Assembly (NCBI GenBank): GCA_029204225.1
Contig: CM055111.1
Location: forward strand, 15,206,523-15,270,522
Direction: 5' to 3'
DNA: 64,000 nt
From: Diphasiastrum complanatum
Taxonomy: Eukaryota > Streptophyta > Lycopodiopsida > Lycopodiales > Lycopodiaceae
Shown: one piece after another, positions 44,831 through 57,935 of the stretch
Position numbering within the stretch: position 1 is the first letter of the stretch
Layout of the letters: each line of letters opens with the position of its first letter
Program-made: the position numbers and the translations under genes
Notes under the pieces: model-generated
Seen by the model: the letters and a program-made list of their open reading frames with translations, nothing else
Database searches by the model: none
Told to the model about the DNA's origin: nothing

Positions 44831-47800
44831 TCCTCAACTCACATACTTTACTACAGTACATTTTTTATGATTATTTAGATGAACCAATAATCTTCATTAC
44901 AAGTTGCCTAGTGTTGGAATTCGTCATCTTTTTCATGCGAGTTGATCAAACAAGTTCGTATCTCTAAAAGACAAATTGTTGCCATAAATAATCCAAGATG
45001 GTCTTAATTTTGACAATTTGAACTTTGAAGCCATCATACAATCACAAGTGAGAAACTCTATAAGAAAGATATTTTTTGAGTATCACAATCAATGGACAGA
45101 TCGGTGGATCAATAAAGTACTCAAATAATCACAAGAATTTGCTCAAAATTTCCTCAATTCAGTGAAAACAAGGATCCTTCATAAGCGGCAAATTTTAATG
45201 TGGCAGTTCTAGACTGTTAAACTATTATTTCTCATTGTTATCTACTTAAACCTATTCTAATCATATATGGTAAACCATTCGTTTGTGGACATGACATTAT
45301 ACCTAGCCAACACATTATGGGTGTTGCTGAAGGATTGATTACTCTGAAATGGTGTTCATTTGATGGATGGCTTTGAAGCAATAGAAGGGCTCACTACTTT
45401 GAGTGGAATAATGGCCTAATCATTTGATGCAATATAGTAGGTACTTAGCCAATGTGGCTAAGTACCAACATATGCAGCCAATGTGGTTAAGTACCAACAA
45501 ATACCAAGGACTTTTGATCTTGAAGTATAGCTTTTGATCTTGAAGTCCAACTGTCAAATTATAAGTAGATCATATATGACGATCGCAACCCCACTAGAAA
45601 GATGAGGTCAAGTTGGATATATTGTAACTCAAAAAACATACCAAGGTTAGGTCGATTTGGACATATTGCATGCCGAAAGGCATACGCATGCAGATGTCGA
45701 TCTTCTGAATTACAAGGCAAAAAAGGCTAAAAAATCAAATGAAGGTGAATGGAGTCCAAAGACTTCAAAAATGGTTCTTTAAGGGCATGGGGCCCTATTG
45801 CCGATAGCTAACCATGCCATTATCCATCATGGAGTAGCATGCAGCTCCTCACAAGGCCTATGCCTCCTTACGCTCATAATGGTTTCTATAATTCATTTCT
45901 TCCCTTCCACTCGCTTATATGAACAACAAAGCCAAAGGAGGGAGAGAGACAATCCTGCTTTGCTTCTTGATGTGTGAGGGTGTACACAAGGGCATGAAGG
46001 ACATAAGGAGCTAAGACGTCAACCACCATCATCCCTTTTGTGAGGTGCAAGTACCAAGAGGGCCATTTACATCATATCTTTGTGAGAAGAATACGAATAA
46101 GTGCTGGCTACGGAGAACACATGCCTACAAGGTGATCATTAGTTTCTTGCTTTTTTCTCTTCCTCTTTGTTGAGAATTGTGATCATCTTTGGTTAAGACC
46201 TTGTATCTAATGAGATTATTGCAAGTTTTGGATAACAAGTGTATATCTAGTTATCCACTTCGGAGACTAGACCAAGGTGGTTCCTTTCATCTCCCATATC
46301 CACAGATTATTTAAACTACCTATGGCATGGCAGCTTTGCCCTACCTGGAAATTAGATCAAAAAAAATCCTTTCCTCTCCAAAACCCAGATTCTCCTTGTC
46401 ACCAATGGACATCAATCATATGCTGTCGCAGCATCCATTCTCTTACTCCTTGCCTATGAACTTTTACATGTTATTCTCATGCTCCAGATTCTTGCTAGCA
46501 ATATTGTTTTCAAAAACGCATGCAATGAGTATGTTGTGATAGCTACCATCTTATCATTCCATGATTGTAGAATGAATCTTGGTAGAGAGACCATTAATGA
46601 TCTCTTCTATTTAACAGGATGACCACCTTGTTCTGGGATGGGAGCTGATGGCAAGTGAATTAGATTGCTACATACAGATTTTTCCACACTAATTGGGATG
46701 TCGCCATCCTCGTGTTTCCAGATTCCATTCTAGTTTGGCTGCAGTCTTAATTTTCACTGCAAAAGTGTATGTTTCCACCCCTCTTGCCTCATGAAAAACC
46801 CTAGGGGAGACGACGAATGTGATCGTGCATACATGTCACCTCCAAGGGCACGAATACATGTGCACCCTATTGGTGATGCTTGTTGTGCTTAGCCTTTTGT
46901 CGGCCCTCCACACGACCAATTTGGTTTGTAGTTTGTACACAAGGATATCTAACTTGCATGTGTTTATAACCACTAGAGGGTAATCATCATGACTTGAAAT
47001 ATTAAAACTTTATATACATATAATAATCTTTATGGATCATTTGATTGTTGAACTACATTGCAACATAGTCTCATAAAAGAAACTTCCCAGTATGCCAAAT
47101 ATATACAAATCAAAGATTCACTATAAGTCTTAACAAACACAAAAAGTGAGGAGTGTCAATTGAACCTGAATAAAGGAACTCTGCACAAAATTAGAAGGCT
47201 AAAACTAGTGACAATCAAAAATTTAGTAGAAGTAGGCTCTTACACAATCAGAAAGTCTGTAGCATCTTCTCCTATTGTTACCTTCCCGACATTGTTTTGC
47301 AGATTAGGGCTTCAAAAATTTTAATGCAGCTCTATTATGACCATGACTATTCTCCAACAGATCAGCATACTCACATCTTTCTTAACCTCACCATTCTGAA
47401 AAACTCTCCGTGTTTAAAGCATCTTTAAAGAGCATCACCCATTGCAATTTCTAGCACGTTCCTAGATTGACAAACACGAAATTCTCTCCATTCATCCACA
47501 AAGCAATAGTGTGATAATTAAATCACCTACATCCATAGCTTACAAATTGCAAAACCTTCCACCATCTTGAGCATCTTACATCAAAAACTGTTGAACCTCC
47601 ACAAACAAGTGAACATCACCAATTTCTAAACTACCAATGCAGAAGCTACTGCAAGAATACTGTTCCTGATCAATATTCCTTTATAGTTTTGATTCGACCT
47701 GGGTGACCTCAACGGCAAGCCTCAAACTACTCTTCTCACCAGAAAATTTAATAAATGGTTAAGCTATGCAGGTACTTATAATATCTATCAAGGAATAAGA

Positions 47801-47890
47801 GGAATGGTAATGGATCTAATGTTTCTGAACAGGTACAAAATTGATAGAAGCTGTACTCTAGCCAAACCTGGTTTTGCTTTTTTTAAATCC
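44831..47890. other. 3 kb without a recognised gene
   Basis: No supported coding region. A short tandem repeat 'ccaatgtggctaagtaccaaca' is doubled near 45448-45505. The right end (47600-47890) would be the 3' flank of the HSP90 gene on the - strand. Confidence 0.4.
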
Positions 47891-48945
47891 TCAAACTTTC
47901 ACTTGTGATCTCCATGACTCATTTTCTTTCTGGCTATTATTGTTCACTGTTTCAGATTCAATAATCTCAGCATCAGCTTCATCAGATTCAACTATCTCAG
48001 CAGTATCTACAGTGGCATCGGGCTCATCTGGAATTGTTTCATCAGATGCAGCATCAGACGAACTGTTTTGTTTGCGATCAAGAGTCAAGCCCATAACTTC
48101 ATATACTCTCGCACCAAACTCAGCAGGGTTCTCAGGCTGCAACCACAAATATACAAAATCAAACTCCCAAATGATGGTGGGAAAGCATGAGAACATACAT
48201 CAAAAATAGGGAAGAAAATGACTTCAAATACACAAATGGACTGCACGTATGTTGTTGAGAGTTTCAGCAATATACTTAACAAAATTATCATGAATGAGGA
48301 ACTTACAGTGAAACCACATGCTAGCAAAGCTGTCTCGTGCAGTAGCTCTAGAGTCCGTATAGTCTGGGCACTCCTCGGAGTTTCTCTGCTGGATTTCTGT
48401 CAAAAAGCACTTGTCTCAGTACAATACATTCAAGCATTTCAACTCACAAAAGTCAAACCAAGTTTTCTGAAGGTGTCAAGTATTGCACATATACATGTAG
48501 ATGTTGAATTATAGGATGGTTTGGGTTTATCTCCATAATCCGACATCCTCTTGCATAGCTCAAAATAGATTCATCTCCAAGAGTTTGAGCTTTCATAAGT
48601 CTGCAAATAGCAACAAAAAACCTCAAACTAGGATATTCTGAGATCTACGTCAGAAAAATCAAATTTATACTCTGCTAGCCTCCCACCACTGTTTCACAAC
48701 AAATGTTAGAATATCTGCAAGATCCTAGAGCCTATATGTATTTGTGAGATGAGCATTTGCTCTTGAAACTGCACACCTTTCCATATTTGGAGACCAGCCA
48801 TGTTTTCCAGCAACTAGCATGCATGGAGACGAGCTCATCCTCTTTGAAATTTGCACCTTTTCTACTTTATCTCCTAGTCTTTGCTTCATCCAGTCACAAA
48901 GTGAGCTGTATTCTTCTTCTACTTGTGTTTTTTCGTCCTTTTCCC
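47891..48945 (-). CDS. Organellar-type HSP90 chaperone, last four exons (5' part not in view)
   Basis: Exons on the - strand are 48945-48777, 48600-48495, 48396-48307 and 48136-47891, all GT-AG, joining in frame to 203 residues plus a stop. The first has EEEYSSLCDWMKQRLGDKVE and RMSSSPCMLVAGKHGWSPNM. ER|LMKAQTLGDESILSYARG follows, then IMEINPNHPIIQHL, then LELLHETALLACGFT and PENPAEFGARVYEVMGLTL. This is the middle-domain end and C-terminal dimerisation domain of HSP90. NMERLMKAQTLGD and the absence of a C-terminal MEEVD or KDEL point to the chloroplast/mitochondrial type (HSP90.5/90.6) rather than the cytosolic or ER form. The tail is acidic (DETIPDEPDATVDTAEIVES). No damage is seen. Upstream exons must lie beyond 49 kb. 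Confidence 0.88.
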
Positions 48946-51900
48946 CTGCATCCATTGTGATAGGGCTTTTACTACAACGAACATGACTGCCAAAATTGAT
49001 GGTTCAAATAAACGTTAACTGAAATGTGAAATGTCAAAAAGAACTGGAATAAACTTAGCCCCAATTTACAGCACTCTTCCCACAACTGAACTTAAACAAA
49101 AAGGTAAAGATTGTCCAAAAACACCCGTCATCACATAATATTACCGTTGTGGAATATGCCATACTCTGGATTTTACAGTAGTCTAGCATGTCTAAGGATC
49201 GGCATGATTATGCTAAAAAGCAGAGGCTGAAGGCACAGCCATGCTAAATATAAACACATGAGACAAAACAGCATCATAAGCACCCTAAAACCTGCAGCAA
49301 ATAACAAAAGAATCTCCTAGAGTCTTGGTCTTAAGGCCAATCATAATCACTCCAAGATCCTACCTACAAACGCTCCTAACTAATAGGCTACATATATTTA
49401 GATCCCAGCTCTTGCACTCATATGCCCAATATAATAATAAAGATTGAGTCAGTTGGGTGTTAAAAGACTTGGATACATTTCCACCTCAAAGTACCATTTA
49501 TATAGCTCATTTTTCATAGAAAAACAACAAAATGACTTTTCTCTTTTAGCTGCCTAACAAGAAAAGCCTCCAGTGGACTCTGTACTCATTGAAGGTTGGG
49601 CAGCTACAATATATTGTTGGAACTTTTATCGCTCTCTTAAACTAGCAAGATTGTACCTGTCCCACAAGCACTTCTAGTATGGAAGTAATATAAGCAAAAT
49701 TTACTTAGATACCTTTCTGCTGCTCTTCTGATAGATATTGTAGCCCCATTTGTCTGTTCAGAATATCTTCAATTATTTCCATCATGTTCACCTTGCTGTC
49801 ACAGTAGTACAATTTTTCCCTATTATGTCATTAGTTCAGTCTTTTGCACATGCTGACACTTGTAATATTTTTTGTTTTTTTTGCATCTAATTTCATCATA
49901 ACCCTCCTGATACTATTTATATCACTTTGCACATAATATTTTCCTTGGTTGATAATTGTTCCACCATTCTATAGAACCTCTAAACACTGCTCTTAACATT
50001 TTCCGTGCTCTCATTCCTTTTCTACTACATCAAATACAAGATTAATAAAAGTCCATTGGCATACCCTTTGTTTGATAAGAACCATCTTGCCTTTACATAA
50101 GCTACCACAGGATGCAGCCTTTTGAGCCACTATTTCCCAAAACCTTTTTAACAGCAGTATCACTTTTTCTGCTTATAAGGCTCATTTCTTTTTGCTCTTT
50201 CCTACTATCAGTTCGTTACCTCCAAATACTTTTGTCGCTTTTGTCATCTACAAGCATGTATACGATTAGGACACTTAGGTACCAGAGGCTTCCTCTCAGG
50301 CGTTGCATTGCTCATAGTAGAGCTTCCTACAGCTGCATGGCTATACAAAAAAATTTGCATTTGGTATCGATATCCTTGCAGATCATACTTTTGTTTTAAA
50401 GAATGCTGCTACAATTCTTGAGCATTCATGTCTGACCAGATGTGTGTGCCATCTTTGACGCACTCCTTCGGAATAGCAACATCTTTCAAACTTGTTGACT
50501 TGATTGTTTTTCCAGTCAAATTTAAGATGTCTGGTTATCTCTGTTCAGCAGTTTGTTCCCTTCAGACAATGATGTTCACTCCCAAGGTTGATGGGTCATT
50601 CTTCAATTCCATATTCACATCATTCAGTAATGACTATCCTACAAATGTTTTCATGTCCCTGGAACATGATTTATCTGTTTTCAAGATACCACAAAGAAAA
50701 AACTCTTCTTCGTTCTCAGCTCATTTTTTTGCCATGTCTAATGTTGCATTTTACACATGTACATTATGGGACTCCTTTTCACCTCTACAAATATGGAGAT
50801 GATCATTCTCAAAGGGGATTGATCACAGCTGCGCAACCACCAAATGTGACACATGTTTGACCTAGTTGTAGTGTTCTCTCCCCCAAAAAATTGCAATGCA
50901 ACCAGCCATCATAGAATTCAAAAAAAAAGCATCGCTAAGCAACAATGTATATTGTTTGCAGGCATCCAGATTCCATAGCAACATATTTTAACATTCCTGT
51001 AATTCTCGGGGTTGCAGAGTACAGTGTCGCCAGGTGAACTTTATAGCAACGTTCGTAACGACATCAAATGTTTCATCAAGCTAATCGTCGAATAGCAAGG
51101 CAAATCTAGAGTTTTGCAAATGCGCCACATGTGTCTAGAGTGCTCACTGTTGGCCTCGGCTTGTCACGATAGTGACACGTAATTCCTGAGGTTGGTCAAC
51201 ATCCATCTAGTATTGAATGACATATCACTAGGGAACTCCCTACACAATGCCTCCGTCATGCGCTCTTTCTCTTCAAAAGGCTAATCTGAAAGAGGATCAC
51301 TAATTTTATGCTTACCAAACTCACTAGACTGTTTCAATACCACGTTCTCCCTGGAACTAAAATCCAATGAGTACATGTAATCATGTGATGGTGTTAAGAG
51401 AGAATAGATGGCCTACCTAAGAAATACTAGAAACTAAAATGATAGTGCTAACAATTTAGCGGTGAATAGCTGACAAGATGGAAAATCTTAGTTACCCCCT
51501 CAGCCATCTAAGGCATGTGTTGTACTTGTCTATTTTGTGATAACAAAAGCTTGTATTTTGTGTGTTGATCTCCATCATTGTTCCTATATGTTATCACAAA
51601 AGCTTGTATTTTGTGTTTGATCTCCATCATTGTTCCTATGTGTTGTGCTTGGCATTACTTTCACATGTTCAAAGTTTAACTAATTGGGGAAGAGAAATCC
51701 CTTATCTAAGCTATTCTAGTTATATAAGTATTAGGAATCCAACATAATTTCGAACAATTCACTTTTCTACCAAGAAACCAATGCCATTCTTCCTCTTGAG
51801 AGCTTGTGTGATGTGCCTACCAAAATTTAGGGCTCCTTATGTGTTTGTGAGTGGTGGATTGGACTTCTATTCAAATGAGATAGTTACCTCAATCTTGGAT

Positions 51901-52753
51901 TTAATGAGATAAGGTTCAGCGATTGAGTTCACATTTTAGGAAGGCTATTCAGAAATGTTGAGCCTACTAATATGATACCAGAGGCCACAACATGAAGCGT
52001 ACATGAACATATCTTGAACTCCATGTGTCTTGCTTGTTGGCAAGATAATCGACTTGAACATGGATAGCATGGCCCATGGTACATGTAAATCAAAACACCA
52101 ACATCGATGGCACCAGATACAAGTGTTCATTGTTCAAAGCCCTAGAGATTTCAAACCTTATCTCCAGAAGTTTCATATAATGTTGAAATTTTTCAAGCGG
52201 CTCATCAAAGTGCAAAACGTTCTTAAATGGACGGTTGTAAAAACCAATGGGCAACTTGGAGTGGGTCACAATTTCAAGTCCACCAAGGATCCAAGACTAG
52301 GAAACTGCAACAAGGAGGGAATCGGGCGGTGGATAAACCAACCCACCCAATGCTAGATCGATTGGATCTAGCCCCCAAGCTATGGATCAATCACTCAATA
52401 GGAGAGAGGAATCGCACCAGCAACATGTAATTACCATCACCAAAATCAAGCATACACTAGTGAGAGCTTATACCCTCCAAGGCCCATGCACCACTAGTAG
52501 TGCACTGTGACACCTCACTGGACACATCAGCAAACACACTGGGCCACCTCATCTACTTCTCTTATGAGTCATTGTTAAACCCATACAAATCCACCATCTT
52601 GAGCTTTAGGCCTCCAACCATTAATTATGACCTTGATTCCATGAGGGCCCCAACCCCTCATTAATCATAATTGATTTGCGCGTCGAGGTAGGCCTACTGA
52701 CCTCCTTACGCGATAGGATAATCCAAGATCAAGATCAAGATCAATCCAAATGT
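48946..52753. other. Likely upstream intron of the HSP90 gene, no exon recognised
   Basis: The acceptor at 48946-48948 opens an intron in phase 1. I searched 49-52.7 kb on the - strand for earlier HSP90 motifs and found none. Open frames at 50112-50860 (+) show no family. A 58 bp imperfect tandem repeat ('acaaaagcttgtattttgtg', 51544 and 51597) is present. The segment near 52450-52753 may be the LTR of the family C remnant. Confidence 0.45.
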
Positions 52754-52763
52754 GGGCATGACA

Positions 52764-54119
52764 TTCTTCCCCCCTTATTCAAGTTATGTCCTAGTTAGGG
52801 AAGTTCCTTTTCAGGGTACCTTCATGTTCCCAGGAGTCATCCTCGTCTATATGACCTCTCCATCGAACCAAATGCTCGATAACTATACAGTTCCGTAATT
52901 GTTTAGTCCTAGTAGCCAAGATCTTTTCAAGTTCAAGTCGAGTCGCACCTAATGATTCGTCCGACATGTCCAATCAATCTCTAGAACCAAGATAATCCCC
53001 TTCACGTAGACTTTTCTTAAGTTGACTTACATGAAATATTAGGTGTACTTAAGTTCCTTCCGGGAGCTCCAATTGGTAAGCCAACGGTCCTATCCTCTTT
53101 TTTTATACGGTCTAGCGGACAATTTGTAATGCTTGCCGATACGCATCACACTCGAATCCTTTGGGATTCATAAATATAACCAATCCCCCTCTTGAAAATC
53201 TCGAGGCGATCTTTCAAATTAGCATAATGTTTGTCCCTATCCTGGGCACATTGGACATTCTCACATGCTATCTGTAGCATTTCTTAGGATATGATATTCG
53301 CTACCTTCTGAAACTCGATCGTTCAAGTTTCAACTGCAGTGGGCAATCTAGGTTCATAACCGTACATAAGCATAAATGAGCTATAACCTGTAGCCGAATG
53401 CTTACTACTACTATTGGGCAAACTCAATCAAAGGCAGATACTTATCCCAATGAGATTGTCGTCGGAAAACATATGCCCGAAGCATCTGTTCCATCGTCTG
53501 ATTAGTTCTTTCTCTCTGACCGTCCGACTCAAGACGATCAAAAGAACTCAAGCTCAATGTTATCTCTAGTTTAGCAAACGGCCGACCAAAAGTGATTGGT
53601 GAACTTCGGATCGCGATTGCTCACAATGTCACTCGATAATCCGTAAAGTCTAAACAGACGATGAACAAATATCTGAGCCAAATCAAAGGGCTTCGTCGTG
53701 GTCTTTACCGGAATAAACATAGCCAACTTGGTAAGATGGTCGACCACTACTTGGTGGTTCCTTTGATATACTGCACTTCAAAATCGAATTCCTGCATGAG
53801 TTCTGCTCATTGGGCCTTACGACCTCTCACATCATTCTGATTACAAAAGTATTTCAAAGGTTGATGATCCATGTCCACCATGAACTTATTACCATACCAG
53901 TAATGCCTCTATGATTTCAGAGCATGGATCACCGCAAAAAGCTCTTTTTTCTAAGTAGTATATCTGACTTGTGCATTAAACAACTTTTTGCTCTCAAAGG
54001 CAACGGGCTGACCCTCTTGTAAGAGAACAGCTCCAATAGCCATATCACTCGCATCAATATTAATGATGAAAGGGATATTTGGATCCGCTATTCTCAACAC
54101 GGGAACTGAGACCACATAC
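52764..54119 (-). mobile_element. Chromovirus remnant (family C): RNase H fused to integrase, chromodomain
   Basis: The - strand begins near 54100 in RNase H ([40 protein letters not shown]) and passes at about 53750 straight into the integrase core (VVVDHLTKLAMFIPVKTTTK), so the HHCC zinc finger is deleted. The core has IVSNRDPKF and DGQRERTNQ (catalytic Glu present). The worn IN C-terminus leads to a readable chromodomain (LEKILATRTKQLRN, HLVRWRGHIDEDDSWEHEG; 52973-52791). A polypurine tract AAGGGGGGAAGAA (52776-52764) abuts TGTCATG, a probable LTR start. Many stops make it inert. Confidence 0.82.
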
Positions 54120-54370
54120 TACTAATTAGTATTTACATATCATCAGACATGTGACATTACACTGGACTCATATGTATTATGTAATATGGATTCTGTTCTT
54201 CAAAGACTGATATGGAAAGTCGATTATCTGATATCAATATTGAGTTTTACAATTTTGATGAGCTTTCAACAATGGAACTTGTAATTTGTATTACGTGAAC
54301 TTGTATTTTGTGTTTTTGTTTGAAGTTTGCACTTTCAACTTTCAAGTTATGAGTTCAAAGTTCAATCTTT

Positions 54371-54393
54371 GAGAGAGAGAGAGAGAGAGAGAG
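54371..54393. repeat. Short (GA)n tract
   Basis: About 11 GA units directly at the outer end of the family A LTR. Confidence 0.85.
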
Positions 54394-54741
54394 CGTTAGA
54401 GGTCTCGACACCACAGTAGGGCAAACACTAACTGATCCACCCAACCTTGCCTACTCCCTGATATGGAGTAAGCCCCTCCTAGCCCAGTGTGAGGACTGAT
54501 GGCATGCATACTGCCAAGTGTCGGCCACGTGGCCGACTGCACGTTGAGACCCAACGTGGGGCCCTATCCTGCTGACAGGGTCCCTATGCTATGTTAGGCC
54601 CGCCACGGCTATGGACCGTGTCGGGGCACACTACTCAACAATGTCTTGCCCTGTTAGTCGTGTACGTTGGACACGACCCTGACTGTGGTATCTGACCTCC
54701 TATGTTCTCTAGGGTTCGGCACTGGTCACGTGCTCGTAACA
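54394..54741 (-). repeat. Family A LTR (third copy in the window)
   Basis: It is homologous along its length to 19195-19539 and 23110-23468 and ends in GTAACA next to the polypurine tract (54742-54755). The outer end is altered (cgttagaggtctcgac instead of tgtaatagatcctaac), so the exact border is uncertain. It carries the 14-base segment that distinguishes the 359 bp LTR. Confidence 0.85.
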
Positions 54742-54769
54742 CTCCCTCCCCCTTAAGAACCGTCTTGGT

Positions 54770-55985
54770 CCTCTAAGACAAAGTCTGGAAAAATCTTGCG
54801 AAGGACGTTGCCTTTTCCCAAGTGGCATTCTCAACAGGCTGATAATTCCACTTGACTAGATATCCTCAGTATAGAGTATGACGAGTTTGCGTCTCTCTAC
54901 TATCAAGAATCTCCTCTGGTTCATGTGGAGGTTGCTGAGAATCCAATGGGAGAACTAGAACATTGTCCCCTACCAGATTTTCTGATCTGGTTAAGGCTTT
55001 TCGTAACTGACTTGCATGAAACACTAGAAAAACCTTACTGCTATGTGGGAGTTCTAGTTCATAGGTAACCTCGCCTAGTCTCCTCCTATTGGTAAACGGA
55101 CCACAATACCTAGGAGACAACTTAGCACACACTCTTGATTTGAGGGTTTTAGAGTCAACTGAGACTCTCAAGTAGACTTTTTCAACAGCGGAGAACTGCA
55201 CATCCCGTCTGTGTGGATCTGCATAATGCCTGGCTCGATCCTGTGATTGCCTAATGCTACGCTTAGCATGTTCTATCATCTGGTTTAGGTCTTCTAAAAA
55301 GTTTCTGGTTGCTTCAACTTTTTCTTGTTTAAACCCTACAACTGTGGGTGAGCATGGCTGAAAACCATACATGAGCATAAATGGGCCGTATCCCGTAGCT
55401 GAATGTTTGGTACTGTTATAAGCAAACTCTAATATCGAGAGATACTCCTCCCAATTAGTCTGCTTTTTGTTGACGTATGCACGAAGCATATCCTCCAGCA
55501 CCTTATTTACTCTTTGGAAGGTAGACCGTACAAGTTAAATAGCCCGTCTACAAACAACCTTGCTAACTCTGGAGCTCTAACGGTTGTTTTGGTCGAAATA
55601 AAGTGAGCCATTTTGGTCAGACGATCAACTGTGACCCTTACCCTTTTGGGTTTTAGACAGGCCTACTATAAAATCCATGGAGATACTCTCCCACTTACCA
55701 GCTGGTATATCTAAGGGCTGTAACAACCCTCCTGCCTTTAAACGCTCTACTTTATTTACCTGACATTTCTGGCAACTGGTTACATATTGTTGGACGTCCT
55801 TTTTCATACTGAGCCAGAAAAATTGCCTACGAAGAAGCTCATAGGTCTTTTGAATGCCTGGGTGCCCCGCACTAGGACTGTCATGCCACTCATATAGGAC
55901 CTGCTGCCTATAATCCTCTGAATTGGGGACACATACTCTATCTCTATAGAGCAAGTACTCATCCTGACAGGCTCAGAGTCTTCAA
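54770..55985 (-). pseudogene. Family A integrase with core deletion
   Basis: The zinc finger reads [18 protein letters not shown] with CQKCQVNK. The core starts [15 protein letters not shown]. About 137 bases present in the sister copy are deleted at 55515, removing the SDRD and DGQ..R blocks. The frame continues [20 protein letters not shown] and the IN C-terminus with [20 protein letters not shown]. The chromodomain start ([17 protein letters not shown]) runs to 54866 and a stop. Two of three catalytic positions are missing. Confidence 0.85.
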
Positions 55986-56000
55986 CGTCATCTGACGTAT

Positions 56001-56448
56001 TGTTACAATCTTACTTACTGCAAACCTCCAGGTGCCGACTAACCACAAGAGATCGAACGATTCACGTTCCACCCCGCCATAGGACCTAATCCGGGTCCAC
56101 CCACCGTGCCCTGGCCTGTGACAGTATCAAGCTGGATCCAACCTCCATCCCAGACGGCGTCCCATACCACCACCTAGGCTCTCAGCCATCTCCTGCCTCA
56201 CGCTAGCAATACATCCTGGCCGTGCACACGCTCTCCATCCACCTCCTCCTAGGTAGACAGAATGGATGGCAAATGAGTCCTCCTCCCCTTGTATACCTCC
56301 AAGGAGAGAGACTCCAAGCCATGTGCACTCCTGGATCATGACACGTGGCAACCATGCAGGTTCACGAGTCACCGGTCAAGTCTACAGGCCCAGTCATCGT
56401 CCAGTCTCAAGTCTGGGTTTGGGACCCAAGGGAGTTGGGTCCCTAACA
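56001..56448 (-). repeat. 3' LTR, family B
   Basis: On the - strand it starts TGTTAGGG and ends GTAACA. By eye about 16 of 448 positions differ from the other LTR, mostly transitions. Confidence 0.95.
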
Positions 56449-56537
56449 TTCCCTCTTCCTTAAAAAATTCCTTATCTAAGGCAGGAAACTAGGGAATCTC
56501 AGTTTCTGAGTCCACGTTGACGTACATCAACAATGGC

Positions 56538-57935
56538 CTATAGTTCAGTAGGTACAAAGGATGATAGGTGCTCCAGCCAAACTAAGTCCTCCTGAGACAT
56601 CAAGTCATCCTTTCCACCAAGTCGTTCCTTTAAACGATTAATGTGAAAAACTAGATGTACCTTAACACCTTGAGGAAGTTCCAACTGGTACGCATTCCGA
56701 TGGAGTTTCTTTACTATATGGAATGGTCCTGCGTAACGAGGTGATAACTTAGGACATTTTCCAGTCCTTAGTACCTTAGAATCTTTTGGAATTCTAAGAT
56801 ATACCCAAGCCCCCTCCTCATAGACCCTAGGTTGTCGCTTTTGATTGGCGTGAAACCGGGCTCTATCCTGAGCCGTTTTTACGTTTTCGTGAGAAACAAA
56901 CAACATTTCTTGCATATCATGCAGGAAATCTACCGCTGCTTTAACCTTGAGGCCTTTGAGGCCCACTGAAATGGGAGCCCTAGGCTGGAAACCATACATC
57001 AGAGAAAATGGACTAAAACCCGTTGCAGAGTGCTTTGCGCTATTATACGCAAACTCAATCATTGGAAGGTACCTTTCCCAATCTGACTGTCTTCTGGAAA
57101 CATATGCCCGAAGCATATCTTCCATAGACTGGTTTGTCCTCTTTGTCTGACCATCCGATTCAGGATGATCTGATGGCCCCAAACTTAGAGTGGTCTCTAA
57201 TTTCTCAAAGACCGCTTGCCAGAATTTGCCAGTGAACTTTGGATCTCGATCACTAACAATGTCATTCGGCAAACCAAACAACCTGAACAACTTTTCCACG
57301 AAAACAGTTTGCTTGGTTGGTATGAACTGCGCCATTTTAGTTAACCTGTCAACTATTACCCAAATGGCATCATTTTGCTTCCCCGTCCGAGGTAGCCCAA
57401 CCACAAAGTCCATGGAAATGCTTTCCCACTTTCTTTCGGGAATTTCCAAGGGCATTAGCAAACCAGCTGCCTTAAGTCTTTCAGCTTTATTAACTTGGCA
57501 TTGCGCACACTTGCGAACATATGCCTCCACTTGACTTTTTAAATTTGGCCAGTAAAAGTTCCTTTTTACTAAGTCAAGCGTCCTTTGAGCGCCAGGGTGC
57601 CCTGCACACGGGCTGTCATGACATTCATGCAGGATTTGGGCCCTTATATCATCATTTTCTGGCACACAAACTTTTCCATTCCGGAAAAGTAAGCCATTCC
57701 TAATGGAATAGTCTCTTTGTATCCTGTCCTGAGGAGAAATCTTGGAATCCTGCATTCCAAGCTCATCACTAGATCTAGAAGAACCTACCAGGACGTCTAG
57801 CCAATTACGACCAAAGTACCTATCGGTCTTACACAAATCTCTTAAGGACAGATACAACTCGGATTGGATCTCAGAAAAGCTTAACTGATTAACCTCTCCA
57901 ATCCGGCTTAAGGCATCCGCGACACTAAGGTACCC
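56538..57935 (-). pseudogene. Family B integrase with Lys at the catalytic Glu position
   Basis: The 439-residue frame (57857-56538) holds the zinc finger (HECHDSPCAGHPGAQRTLDL; CAQCQVNKAE) and the core. Catalytic Asp 1 lies in SMDFVVGLPRTGKQNDAIWV and Asp 2 in IVSDRDPKFTGKFW. Exactly 35 residues after it, SDGQTKRTNQ has Lys (codon 57141-57143) instead of Glu. The C-terminal domain follows ([40 protein letters not shown]) and ends VFHINRLKERLGG and a short acidic tail. The frame is otherwise intact. Confidence 0.92.

Noticed and set aside
46277-46539. Two overlapping open frames (+)
   Set aside because: No homology pattern; flanked by non-coding AT-rich DNA.
50112-50860. Overlapping open frames (+) of 90-124 residues
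   Set aside because: Hydrophobic, low-complexity translations in several overlapping frames with no recognisable domain on either strand.
56127-56492. Open frames on both strands within the family B LTR (repeated at 61881-62253)
   Set aside because: They lie entirely in LTR sequence and recur only because the LTR is repeated; no protein family is recognised.
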